Assembly: GCA_964519895.1 (NCBI GenBank)
Contig: CAZFLE010000005.1
Span: forward strand, 1-64,000
DNA from: CAYFPX01 sp964519895
GTDB lineage: Bacteria > Myxococcota_A > UBA796 > CAJQPC01
Direction: 5' to 3'
Length of the DNA: 64,000 bases
Shown here: piece after piece, positions 28,701-30,450 of the stretch
Position numbering within the stretch: position 1 is the stretch's first letter
How the letters are laid out: the number at the start of each line of letters is the position of its first letter
Position numbers and translations under genes: made by a program
Notes under the pieces: generated by a model
Databases searched by the model: none
Told to the model about the DNA's origin: nothing
The model's input: the letters and a program-made list of their open reading frames with translations, nothing else

Positions 28701-30365
28701 CATGGCGACTTCAGGGATGCCGCCGACGGCCGGGGTCTCGTCGGGCTGGAGCGGTGGCGCACCCCCCCCGCCACCGCCGCCACCGGTGGCCGCGGGCTCG
28801 CCGCCGCCGCCCTCGCCGTCGGCAGCCGCGGGTTCTTCGGCACCCTCCTCGGCCTCGCCGCCTTCGGCGTCGGCTTCGCCTTCGCCCTCCTCCTCGGCGG
28901 GGGCTTCCTCGGCGGGCGGGGCCTCTTCCTCTTCCTTGTCCCCGGCGGCGTCGCTCTTGTCCTTGTCCTCCTTGTTCTCGGCCTTCTCGCCGTCCTTGTC
29001 CTCGCCTTCCTCTTCCTTGTCCTCGCCCTCGGACCCGGCCTTGGGCCCTTCCTCGACCTCCTCCTCGTCGGGGCCGACCTCGAGCTCCTGGCGGTGGATG
29101 CTCGTGCCGCCGCGCTCGTGCTGGGTCTGGGCTTGGGTAAACTCCGCGGCGTCGACTTCGACGGCGGTGGCCTGGGCCGTGAGGCTCGGCGCCGCGACCA
29201 AGCCGTGGCTCTCGGCGGCCTCGGCCTCGCGTTCCAGAGGGTCGCCGGGCATGGACACGACGACCTGGCCCGCCGCGGGCAGGGGAATGCGGCCCTCGTC
29301 GTGCTGGACCACGTGGGTGAGCTCGTGGGCGATGAGCGCGTCGCCGTCGGTGGTGCCGGGGCTGTAGGCCCCGTCCCGGAAGTAGATGTCCCGGCCGACG
29401 GTCAGGGCCCTGGCCCCGGCGATCTGGCAGGCCAGGGCAGCCGCCGAGCCGATGTGGATCTGGACCCCTCGGAGCTGGCGGCCCGGAGCCAGCCGGTCGA
29501 CGACGTCCTGGGGAAGGCTGAGCCCGGCGCTCTGCCCCAGCACGGTGCGAAGGTGCTGGGGCATCTCCCGGTCCCCGGCCTGGTCCCGGCGGGCCATGGC
29601 CGCCACGCTGGCCCCGGACACCTGCTCAGCCAGGGCAGCGGTCGCCCCGGAGAGGCCTTCGTAGGGGGCCATGGCGGACTGGTGGAAGGCGATGTCGTCG
29701 GCCGACGGGAACCCCACCCGATCCACGAGCTCGTCGAGGCCCGTGTCGGTGTGGAGGTCCTGGTGGAGCGCGAGCAGGTCGGCCCGGGCGGCGTCGGCCA
29801 GGTCCGGCTCGCCAGTCCACTGCTCCAGGTTGGTGAGGTGCTCGGCCACCGTGCGCAGGCCCTTGCCGACCATGACGGCGTGCAGGCTGTCTTCGATCAC
29901 GTCGGCCGATGGCGGCGGGGGATGGGCCGGCAGCTGGCCGAGCAGGCGGCTCAAGATGGCGAGGCCCGCCGAGTCGACAGGGAGCCGAGCGGTGAGTCCC
30001 CACGCGTCGGAGGTTGCCGGCTCGCGGGTGCCGTTGAGCTCGGCCAGCTGCTCCCGCTCCCGCCAGGCGACCTCGTAGAGCGGGGTGACCATCTGCAGCC
30101 AGGAGCGGTCGGCCTGCCAGGGCAGGTAGGGGCCGATGTCGAACCCGGTGGCCTCGGCCACGTCGAGGAGGTGGGCCAGGTAGAGGTCCTCGGAGTCCCC
30201 GGGCCCCTCGACCCTCAGGCGGGCCAGGTGGCGATTTCCGAACCGCTGCTGCAGCGCGGCCACGGCCTCGAGACCCCTGTCGGGCGCACGCGCAACGGTG
30301 CCTTCGGACCCCGTCTCGGGGCCCTGGCCTTTGCGGCCTTTGCGCGCGCGGGGGAGATGTGCCAT
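3273..30365 (-). CDS. Giant 9,030-residue eCIS-core (DUF4157) multi-effector protein
   Basis: One uninterrupted frame of 27.1 kb, roughly 0.95-1 MDa, from an ATG at 30363-30365. No Sec or Tat signal is seen. Domain order by residue: LQQRFGNRHLARL motif common in DUF4157 proteins (about 40-50); DUF4157 with HExxH 347-351; acidic and poly-Gly linker 425-540; coiled coil 560-1070; annexin-like repeats 1075-1500; hydrophobic module 1636-1705; LysM-like module and EndoU-like domain 2077-2250; a second LysM-like module and RelA/SpoT-like domain 2336-2570; acidic coiled coil 2600-3200; long helical repeats to about 5100; annexin-like repeats 5105-5945; a second hydrophobic module 6032-6094; C-H-D module 6703-6768; PD-(D/E)XK-like 6980-7085; C39-like 7742-7879; third C-H-D module 8064-8120; adenosine-deaminase-like 8530-9030. 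DUF4157 marks cargo of extracellular contractile injection systems, so a delivered multi-toxin is the best reading. No injection-system gene is in the window. Confidence 0.9.
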   Translation of the reverse strand: MAHLPRARKGRKGQGPETGSEGTVARAPDRGLEAVAALQQRFGNRHLARLRVEGPGDSEDLYLAHLLDVAEATGFDIGPYLPWQADRSWLQMVTPLYEVAWREREQLAELNGTREPATSDAWGLTARLPVDSAGLAILSRLLGQLPAHPPPPSADVIEDSLHAVMVGKGLRTVAEHLTNLEQWTGEPDLADAARADLLALHQDLHTDTGLDELVDRVGFPSADDIAFHQSAMAPYEGLSGATAALAEQVSGASVAAMARRDQAGDREMPQHLRTVLGQSAGLSLPQDVVDRLAPGRQLRGVQIHIGSAAALACQIAGARALTVGRDIYFRDGAYSPGTTDGDALIAHELTHVVQHDEGRIPLPAAGQVVVSMPGDPLEREAEAAESHGLVAAPSLTAQATAVEVDAAEFTQAQTQHERGGTSIHRQELEVGPDEEEVEEGPKAGSEGEDKEEEGEDKDGEKAENKEDKDKSDAAGDKEEEEAPPAEEAPAEEEGEGEADAEGGEAEEGAEEPAAADGEGGGGEPAATGGGGGGGGAPPLQPDETPAVGGIPEVAMCMPDLDQDQVDAVTRQTGQSPEQHQALIQAGIGQLRTRAETLQGEAIAKAQELAGTVHSVMSGKAMDLQGKATAAIGRVQTAYSTARDGVGTAADMATSQVDIDATAAEGQLQQGHADGLTKSQTTFDLGMGEVLGLGETWVEPFETVLKDKAPKFQAKATEKAATFKTRKRELAKEAFPDSGGDILERAKQEVRRETAAKALDEAAKDMGTKGGPAKAAEVTASKAIYQKKVDGLLKPLADQVMAVRDHTLGALDGSYSQATGQLATDRTSAETSIEDTRSTAITQLDEDETTAVGELQDISTQLETDMAEIADSVEAQLTTAAGTFTQSYRDFVQGISDSLPDQTFLTADDAQAYLTQQQDALGAFHRQNLADLQGSLDAAHVTIDGRVAGDLEKIEKIASDNETEADALMTEKAKGIEDASLAFGESMVLVGGAVDQAMKDYVAPVQEDMTAYKAKCVTDLGVLKTETETALDAQVTAYGGQLDAIMTKFPTTVAPKAEQAASGLRKDLVKRADSCYDAMSGMGTDENKLFNALRPMTFLKGKALEMIWTDLFPRDSSLRSWLDDDLSGDELKVAKQYLIGNRAEGARLELETNMRWYGDDEAQIEAVLRDLNEDDRNAMKKLGDWSATEARLKDNLGGTDLNVTESLLVGNTRRADAYRLRDKIEKARRSGKPDDLTDALRGVEPEQLAELQREFAHIENKGAAGATTTQPIDQGAAQAQFVDFITKDREVHNPHGGHHGGQPQTITRKLEGPNKDLAVALATEGRDSTAAQVHAFEVERTRKGGPDMKRMETALYGNAQLQERLHSPDEKVRQAAQDEQRKRNDAFQAQYEKDYERSTGDAVKTMFPGGDDKSGVGRDLVTNMMTDGTNTARVAADQIRLATDRGGTDEDAIKRALTGMRPEEVEALRGIFATKHAQAYGLEAGDTDALDAALGVNNRKTGKDHSGWGSELSGDERREVEELLLGDPKYMTLDQRLELARLQNEWVVGDESTGAGDVLMTAAEFYGITGNERANLATHMAELERLVRACKVPGSKPDSVYKADGKFNGTKEQEERFLILCDYVGISAENYRAAQDRLANILTTAAAALIAIVATVLSGGTLGPAAAMWVAGITGLTSMGINYAVKGGRYGWEQAVADLGNTAASVVTAGVGARFQAAGGLFGKGASRGKKILGEGIVAFGTGALEGGVETGLKDKTWDKGVGEGLLNVGGGALRKGTTSSVTAMTSEAINTSAWGEAWSDEKSPLWKQAVASGASGGGGELAGSTTNVLIDVATGKPVDPETAFQQVATATINATVTSVLEKLAEGWQQRVKTKETEVSAANTAGSDAEQNLQVTEADVEAAAPSAAEVKAELQAGGVDTAPNSATDVDGVMNEAAKQGGTATVTETGDGSLVTTDGGSALVAGDGSGHGKSGGTEVGETGSMNDAVAIGGDGSMAVVKGDKELIKTADGDVALREGGEVTVNTTGGDETPDLVTNGASDQTPDSGPDTDGQGVTPDQLQSLQDHFDGKNQSEQPSMATVYVQGEKVTLPASEYGDATRVQAAHRPGESLQETAARLGLDPSHYPSHPIGDSADAKDLSEPLSDVDVLDQQAREHILEGDRTGGGHENGRMVYDKTEFPNTWTDVDIVNRVSDIVTDPKAEASPNNSPNLYNKNGDPNRHVFWGERDGVRIRVVYEPATGRVVSAFPESFRKTGTSELQDVPRNPNPHPDGYGEQRDREVPRESSAPTDDTVPETAPEITPGPTSEPTTDTSADTPLTPAQQLDRAWNGPSDEPNITTLTLEGPDGKFTVPASKHDEAVRVRDAHQVGESLQDTARRLGVDPTPYPAKKQAVPETESLTGNAAVSKSVADDIAGRDRTQSTDDLDALYGDAAVADVMLHDATDAISAATGGEAMYPPGLKGRERATEKMDTEYGGDASQLTDLSRSSIQYDSMDALYKGLESIHGQFEIVRMKDRFENPAPGGYRDMLLNVRMPNGHVVELQLHLREILEVKGGRGHEIYEETRSLQAQATREGRELTDSEQARIDALNAESEELYGGAFERANTPQEVKAPEQPDALKQDEATATTNEPAPKLTRTVEETPAPVQATTTDAPAADSSPVSTDTPKTERSTATGDESSNQADAALLARGGAAGFKVVGKAVVKALNAPAPPVAPEAAKAEGPKEEAPKDEEEEEEEGEGEGEVTEEDAKEDDASKAEDKKKSTEDIDKLAKEGGTKTGDAPSTTSEEKEEETAAKDEPPTLEELERLRDDLQWELDDIAYQLGELGYDVDEVQVKIDDVEKKISRNKTELDKRKAQLEKLSAVAKKKNRKPKPPDKDTRLKGLQAKSKRFPKDLGKEKKIRTELQEDMEPLQESQTEKQEELDAILAQIQDKQPKGGGGGGPTLPVAEIQTSKKVAEALPKKGEKIAKDVTKKEADLSKLVDKQLKKLPVESQESMKKVSTLKAELTTTQIGVGSKNRAIGTRKQALNRDYLAKKKAFDDKHEGATDPGPPPNLDTDSEVVSLSASLATLQKREGELPTEIAAAELASGLTAKQLEAHRAALKPMEDKVKEAKKKKDIFDSAVGDMQMAGGCPAPVLQAYCTLLDINYASMVVYIPAGKKEGPDGEFIDIVIKDPADEEKTDDQKKDETDLKDLSEKGAETTGEKKVSDDKKAEDTAAEETKTDEQKKQEKEEEQASAVMGMYETIPNKAEREKAIAAYGQKQKPKISKADLLKVWDEKTTVKGADGQQKANVSPAMEKLNERWHRMNEDREAAVRAFQVKDKDGKVNMDVDACREKMFELAKQRDMKPSEFMRNLNFVSKEDLDKLPDDVKKLAKAAHDSEGDHGVFRTFGDKAPTDDEKKAFSKKIIDAEAKVKGATELAEANKDKGWDYETAKNRIEAYKAKGYTAEQAVQLMSMPIKPNAPTALTPDQKAILDKGGDEAMKLAKEIGNPDLISGHALATDLDATGTFQGGVVGNKALKDETERIAKIEDPKERAMAMFDLAGSTGQSMGTLWRGTDNYKKKAASFPAAQKVLLDTTISEADRQKKLDAIAEQHDLDPGKLKEAVEADIAKTEQSLDTALKSAKKGDPTLAKKIEQLKSNKGKDGKPLSPDDVEALLRVINSKTGIDIDTLRGVNGKVAFKQEMDARQEAVLGKKSKAATRAEEHLNELKEDHPALAKDIDRLLKNDPPLTPEEKEDLRKKIVSVEQQDVFGGIGWGMDASRAFETLDQEDEDREEKKRLFEQETGKPYSPEAASDYVVETCKLAGIPPSAKGLVEWIETAPRSAMMDQPLLAMMKDERTKESDYVETDPDRIAELEHTDPIAYRRAKRWQKKSKALTGAMNKKDPSEKDIKDAFDDMTRAQIRALLTANPPVTLADGRSIAAVLDQYIAEHTDDGKIEDGWGSVASDLGKARQKSKEDTARVARMQDKDTRNMAADAVKRVGAVRAAAKALSTPEKPVSALEANEHMKAIQAQLAADGEKASAADALAFLTDAKAAGKDPNEALNDLYQPKQDDEGNPVVSAAMKQRLKNLEKLPPEERLKILQELQGRTGLSAEDLKKAWSEVRTENAIVKQVHKIRQLPEAKQLEALKDLAMLQLGASELEGLKGDALKEALKKYADKLNGAYDNRMAAIKAQLPPSAQIYKPGSSGTKADVDKQVKFYAGAAGIDADEMRMLVEEERRVGVKAELENVVGKEEYKKLAAEAHAQGMSPEAYAEHLARSPAGVLKDDKFALAMKKKMGVGRHDGYQIKWSAEEKAEMGRLGLVCDKNSDAYKKKKQGMLDKLDDGNDDAILAHFSSLTPAEKQQLLKDIPTLRDKFESALQCGDETSGLKMVDAIDTSEDLTQSMLAADVTSERYASNSKKLFDQLKKGDDADEDKIAEAFAAMSRSERAAFVVEYRAAQTHAMKAHGTGATDGNLPQNLDTFLTEPEHVDMLNEANTLAMGKTTQKGTDKAHKIQEDGKAIKAATAKTGMDPLVARSWLEGMSKDGGFSSIHQLWHFMETGELKKDDNRSAGAKGFADAVAKEVDKKRREDAESWFSWGDTKDYDKPGAVNKDDKVGGHTRNPERISDLTSKISSNGDSDEIAALVQGCNPRELAEVQKELAAKGIDLRKYLDKHCADKVAEMGMALKKAEDHNADLSFNDLTDKLKNDDPRRKADLSEPGGFAQRLAWCKDLPPDQKAKELQKLFAESKKAHTKDGEPFGAKEMMVDWLHTPAKTEANGLMSASMLTVMKAIEALPSQAERDQQTLALSGLLGKTGGSEKEQEDILADLRKRQKKADVTQRMALKMVELDKLPAAERGQKMLELAEKENLSLSELEGIKQLAIDAGLLVIENKPVSKEVKAQLETIRKLPPGEQQAALEKLKSETGLSVSTLVKAVDENLKADQKVRDKQEKTQQGVNDIKAKIEEGDEDKIKKTLLAYKGRPEELKAILEKLKAEGYDLDQKLKDEYGETDTDYLDLWAVVDAAEDFKTVPELPETVDAAVAEDMKRVFLKYPRNDQGKFSAEDQAEINKALKELGKELSEDDLKAATAHADASAENMANEVDRTKDLLKAEVDSTYVDDERVRELVMNASPAVLAELKRLHPELVMDLRAGLSSDSNEISDFDYAFKAADALDELRGEAWKEKNTELRVAHKGAELEKVFADGAGNSDRIKQLMKDCSDEELKELEKRFGGRLSAEIDRCAQPSGWDIALSAIATAVILYAFGPIGYAAALYFGVVELPGSTKQDSEIQTIHARCKNASLDPALGYPLDSGKVETKLAALEAEFDSDYYVSDAAIMDLLHALNPKELMALKRKYEMTHGEGSLTEKLKSTMDGDDLAAAIGSLKNAEDFEAGVDRPKLMLEDCKDMARRERAKELRKDPKHKGKSAAEIWKIIDKEGPEIEKKAQEKVKKIQDTANTLFKALDGPGTDESAVLKALSSMSPEEAELMKVEYRRHFGKDFDTQLESDLSGWTDGKDLEIAKQLMSDEGRVEGMRTYCERMSGGALDEVSWFGVITGTVLVDIAVGYITKPGGFSEDEEGLYAAFEAMTPEERTALTQGPGGAEFMARITRNLGTNEKAVIEAHCAINAETGLCEGDPAKVAATKMQIQMHGAGDWVVGGIDFGGAGTDEEELIEEMGKLTPDQLQRAMQYYAQTFGGNFAQDVADELGTDSREWQIAQAEMNGDKVGADVHRLRWAAQDENSWSSMLLCLAGPIGMVAAGVMAVTGTSLDLGTDEKLIEDTLKGGKDGTGGRGADHHKLVMAQFNSTFGGPGGDYATDPKTGKTAFDMFLDQESSGLEKEFFRQLGEKGEADPEVELLYAMNGLGTDEERVKDVMGKVALMSPQERDIFENRFNKAAATLVDRRVLLYGFDTGETSRAQGLEEWLEGDFGGTELLELKIQMRGKPQTPEDHLAIANMRNDFQRSGGANSFSNMFMDALEELGVHSTGAILAKNMAEMAALYDENGKLKDSAKAQKKLEELKAWTEMDVKNYEEMKNEVADVAATTVEVLGAIVVTVATFGAGAPAAGAYFAAMATEAAIALAAMAMKAAIKGGNYTMEEAGMDVAQAALSVAMAGAGELDVFGKMAAGLVGKEAMETLVGEMVEAAIEGATESFLSAALSSEGALAEGDGAFFEHMLTQTIQGAVSGAGMKAVGKGLSNTYLGERLKEFDDFDPLKTGSGLEHFALTFADKSIKAAAGKVMSLEQWQAWADGKGIDEALFKDLFIMPAIKSAGEVGGKRTKTVQGMRKAALESKVKRAEAEIDAILPRDMDPDERERAKADLSDADQEKLKAWEDHHGKVAGELEDAFVHGTKANKEAAEDAAAQAADLDDAAATVATLKTQVDGPDPKLGEEGGDATLGPKMTVEATELLDNVDAGLVELKRTKDLADSDVADHPDGVSTSVSQADVDAASRRKTPTDEESAQADATQADTADQIEGGVPKTSLQGSDADTDSGPESAAGAGGGASRIQDLDGDAGDADFDPATSSQRKPLSTGDPDLDAELEAFLGKQAVNHNAAMNFEDVVYRDEGTGFAPDPVKAVTAVASIQKIQDPELAREVFKILSSGNAQDFAEITSILKRSELRGGADLDKLTAELDTQLTSRDPTRIADQVRLQGADAADLADAAEGLKEGRELGTPQAEALLADAVMSARMQHVEEFQMGMEALDHENLGGLCGVAQGNVATRLAEQGLDESAMVFHSSHRKSDMGGGADDDTFVGEGGMDHFFTVAKVPGAGTYLVDPTFAQFLSSPVGKRLAATPEGQAIARQLTEKGYIALTDDVAKLYGRALSNKGDAFEADDFLSPTLNQSYGGTDHTISDETRAHFDGYDDDTRRIQGADQDGSETQGPGPGAAPPGAAPPGTSASDPLNGVHADTRAVLGGTTRIDDLDEAPPGTVLYTVGSGPNKGKKALRWAPGEGEGRPPLTLGDDGTVMLTPASSATPDQRVNRAKGDQFEDEHLDPMVRAKVGTAGAADDLLPSHLRGQDVVLTDTDDFDADAPEGTVVYVSGRGPNGTRITDKDGQLTDGMILAKTAQGWEVVTVFEAKSGKPAAAGLHLKSAGSDKQGAIDQLDLDPDDAMPTFAELGGQVRTDLERLSPTLDTDTDAEHKSVIAIDGVEVEVMASPGKTLFVGVAPSDVSLDASSQALAEHGFQFKGINADITAAQVEADARRKLGLAPTAGGTAQTAAPGTGAEDQPGDIDAFKRDWAAKKRGEGEPGPEDRDRLFLDHAEGKVEVPIDQFVGTAVPSTRAKGPGPDDDVDDWVADQVQVLRDAGGQEAAASRIDAASTPQEKVELAKLFDDFARISRKDPQDMTPWEQDRLLQGHMELHEAFQAAGTLRKVIPESTANNYIDGTYDAQVGGSVGDARHTEDLTGEEVVRVLGLDYRNGNAETPYLQRTPDGKLIAKDQVLVLDMPMNADLQQASRIPVSDELIARAAEHPDPRVRKLAEDGVLTSKDNPTLDDQFGEDTGLRDRIDPFTGNGTTREGALAGDQVKRINQERAIEGRQDIPEGSRILRRDADGNDVVVATYEGSPPQWVQAAAPATTPSASADLSSLSADEARARYRESLTEAPDAECAQVLGSLSPGAREALESSWDDETRAAVLDREKTHHVAQVATAIDDVPVSDMPAPMKVRSVAVLAELDVDERRAFNGLLDQAHSDAERVLLIKSMCMGNDTPELEEFAAAIRGKDGGELSSLTRLTGEDGITQQFDMSCATTAAMMMEGHFNPLYAWQVKQLSTEDLAEVQAMAHQQRYRGELEGAREGSLATIESGDARGRWNDDFVQDVAERAGLDYEQVWSPTGADAVEGISRALASGAPVLATMGTQDMHGHELKALRVDGSPPDRQIVFQDPAGGTRTFSEAEIRDQSLPGVAPYDRITRMMVPKSAEATGSGETSGDAPGALADGAAFDFSEGVQKDARGRDMIAADGARIVNTRGANYLVDFGDMAPDDRVAFVEQGMAAMGAVAGLDPELEQEIRTKPKVSVSRALADEVDLESAREVGEGLAQERLDHHLGSADADGNREGDLDARSFDAKCDSEARAIQRAYAQSEEGYLPAMRFAPEGQPDAFLDGAFHAWALGDAPKGEDAIIHDLSIGQFMARNEANEGDFSPEQRRLMNEAIGPFVGTYAELAERMQLAMDLGLVKSSALAHVASLGVAPTPEVLIGEFYGVLPPEPGKPLRFREGMGKLADDDKVAVPSGFTHPAEDPARLGKGRAQAAPPGNAAPPPGAAGGAVSPSGQTPTRRALESTLDQTLSPAERRLLDDATPQAAQKVFARPEARDAVEQEFAAAGDNAQDQVRLAESLVERFGGDLAAVRQSFGDDSPAVEAALAAHQRQQLQDLGVNGGLAMTPAGDGWSMIQPAGPDGFEEFRRFMQAAKAEHGKDWQSKLGLILPPVDLDEGSPSELMAAGFTAKESRQIVAHRELSGSFDIVEFPFSHPKSHALDVVDARASNQEHLAAKRTEATQESSGGSKRSQIVVDELGTPVDLSTLTFRGDRWEDEHGKPVSPKIARDADNLRKVELHQHFNGIVDSEDLVELLFPGAPDKHAATVAFLRKMYGLDADNMATRDATVRGGPDADLDEATGHLARLLENPDGLSDRDLLRAVLTANTDMPFDTAYTARGVMIDAIIGKADLETGERVEGGPDPAKAEVYLRHALKTLRADGIDYAEPQGKWEMFNIPMDRLVEIFAEEGVQLRFLHHRISERDLAAETELEDVEAFKAELREKLKGRQDLLGVTDADDLTSRLVNAGFDVCGPEWKPFTAQGMDRFKAMYEVLSEMATDGQPLVLRPHVGEGYTKTRKERDQGVEEADSVDHIRDNRPGADDKTANIARHNLDMLLTALDEIGHDATQKNLIVRFGHVTQVSPEQVEKMARMGIIAEVNLTSNLVTGAATEASDTESRLDRHPVLGLMASGVDVVLSTDAHDVMGTTLTREFQVAENLLLDFASGDGTVVIPGHDEPLDIDGLTKLKGEDWVERHMSVDALHRNAQQYRERMNGGSE
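5961..6218 (-). other. Third Cys-His-Asp module of the giant protein
   Basis: Residues about 8050-8135. FDAKCDSEARAIQ (C8064), GAFHAWALG (H8103) and IIHDLSIGQFM (D8120) repeat the Cys, His, Asp-x-x-x-x-x-F layout of module 1. The similarity around the Asp (DPTFAQF versus DLSIGQF) suggests the two modules share a fold. Catalytic activity is inferred from the pattern only. Confidence 0.45.
6666..7163 (-). other. C39/papain-like cysteine peptidase module of the giant protein
   Basis: Residues about 7735-7900. The motif QQFDMSCATTAAMM (C7742) resembles the N-terminal catalytic Cys segment of C39-type peptidases. GHELKALRV (H7859) and FQDPAGG (D7879) supply the His and Asp. C39 peptidases cleave after double-glycine-like leaders. 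In a multi-effector chain the module may either process the chain or act on a target cell. Confidence 0.62.
9111..9443 (-). other. PD-(D/E)XK nuclease-like module of the giant protein
   Basis: Residues about 6975-7085. A conserved helix KGDQFEDEHLD is followed by TDGMILAK (D7052) and, 18 residues later, VFEAKSGK (E7070, K7072). This D...E-x-K pattern on adjacent strands is the restriction-endonuclease-fold active site, common in bacterial toxin nucleases. The match rests on a short motif, so it is a candidate only. Confidence 0.5.
9996..10298 (-). other. Papain/transglutaminase-like Cys-His-Asp module 1 of the giant protein
   Basis: Residues about 6690-6790. A Cys in GGLCGVAQGNVATRL (C6703), a His in MDHFFTVAKV (H6752) and an Asp in YLVDPTFAQFL (D6768) have the order and spacing of papain- or transglutaminase-fold catalytic triads. 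It could be a peptidase, deamidase or transglutaminase effector, or could process the giant chain. The family is not identified beyond the fold-level pattern. Confidence 0.6.
12520..15100 (-). repeat. Tandem annexin-like repeat block of the giant protein
   Basis: Residues about 5090-5950 contain at least six repeats of roughly 70-80 residues. They begin with a G-x-GTD-E motif, as in type-II annexin calcium sites: DGPGTDESAVLKAL, GGAGTDEEELIEEM, DLGTDEKLIEDTL and NGLGTDEERVKDVM. Each is followed by a helix such as SPEEAELMKVEYRRHFG and a DLSG-type helix. Similar repeats lie at 26,000-27,130 (GMGTDENKLFNAL, RGGTDEDAIKRAL). Annexin repeats bind acidic phospholipid with calcium, so target-membrane binding is a plausible role. 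Confidence 0.7.
22656..23093 (-). other. RelA/SpoT-fold nucleotidyltransferase-like domain inside the giant protein
   Basis: Residues about 2425-2570. Recognisable blocks are LKGRERATEKM, LTDLSRSSIQYDS (the D-x-x-x-R strand), RMKDRFENPAPGGYRDMLLN and VVELQLHLRE (E2540, Q2542), then GHEIYEETR. This is the variant in which GYRD replaces the GY-x-S-x-H of ppGpp synthetases, so canonical (p)ppGpp synthesis is uncertain. Related domains occur in polymorphic toxins, where they make hyperphosphorylated nucleotides or modify RNA. Confidence 0.72.
23616..23933 (-). other. EndoU-like ribonuclease domain inside the giant protein
   Basis: Residues about 2145-2250. The sequence has the bacterial EndoU order: HILEGD (H2155), GGGHENG (H2166), KTEFPNTW, an IVNRVSDIVTDP helix, then DGVRIRVVYEPATGRVVSAF ending at a Pro. 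The two His at 11-residue spacing and the terminal SAFP match the family's catalytic layout. EndoU domains are RNases used as C-terminal toxins, for example in CdiA proteins. Here the domain is internal rather than terminal. Confidence 0.82.
29292..29564 (-). other. DUF4157 (eCIS-core) domain of the giant protein
   Basis: Residues about 268-358. The domain runs from MPQHLRTVLGQSAGLSL through GVQIHIGSAAALACQ, DIYFRDGAYSP and ALIAHELTHVVQHDEG, the classic DUF4157 order. The zincin motif HELTH is intact (H347, E348, H351). The family is strongly associated with extracellular contractile injection system cargo and often heads modular toxins. The intact motif implies metalloprotease capability, unproven here. 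Confidence 0.92.
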
Positions 30366-30450
30366 GGGCAGGAGGCTCTGGCGGAATCATAGGGTTCACC
30401 GGCACTCTGCGCACCTGGTTTCTCCCCCGTCATCGGGTAGGGTTCGCCCG
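30366..30450. promoter_or_regulatory. Divergent intergenic region between the giant gene and the 495-residue gene
   Basis: Only 85 bases separate the two divergent starts, so both promoters must lie here or inside the genes. On the minus strand a near-consensus -10 hexamer TATGAT occupies 30391-30386. No good -35 is seen at 16-18 nt. The implied leader for the giant gene would be only about 12 nt, and no Shine-Dalgarno sequence precedes its ATG. Weak prediction. Confidence 0.3.

Noticed and set aside
3273..30365. Giant protein as a non-ribosomal peptide or polyketide synthase, or an RTX/RHS toxin
   Set aside because: There are no condensation, adenylation, ketosynthase or carrier motifs, no GGxGxD RTX nonapeptides and no YD repeats.
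3321..30392. Very long plus-strand open frames opposite the giant gene (up to about 1,450 codons)
   Set aside because: They are antisense shadows caused by high GC at codon position three. Their translations are low-complexity Gly/Arg/Leu/Val runs without motifs, whereas the minus strand encodes recognisable domains throughout.
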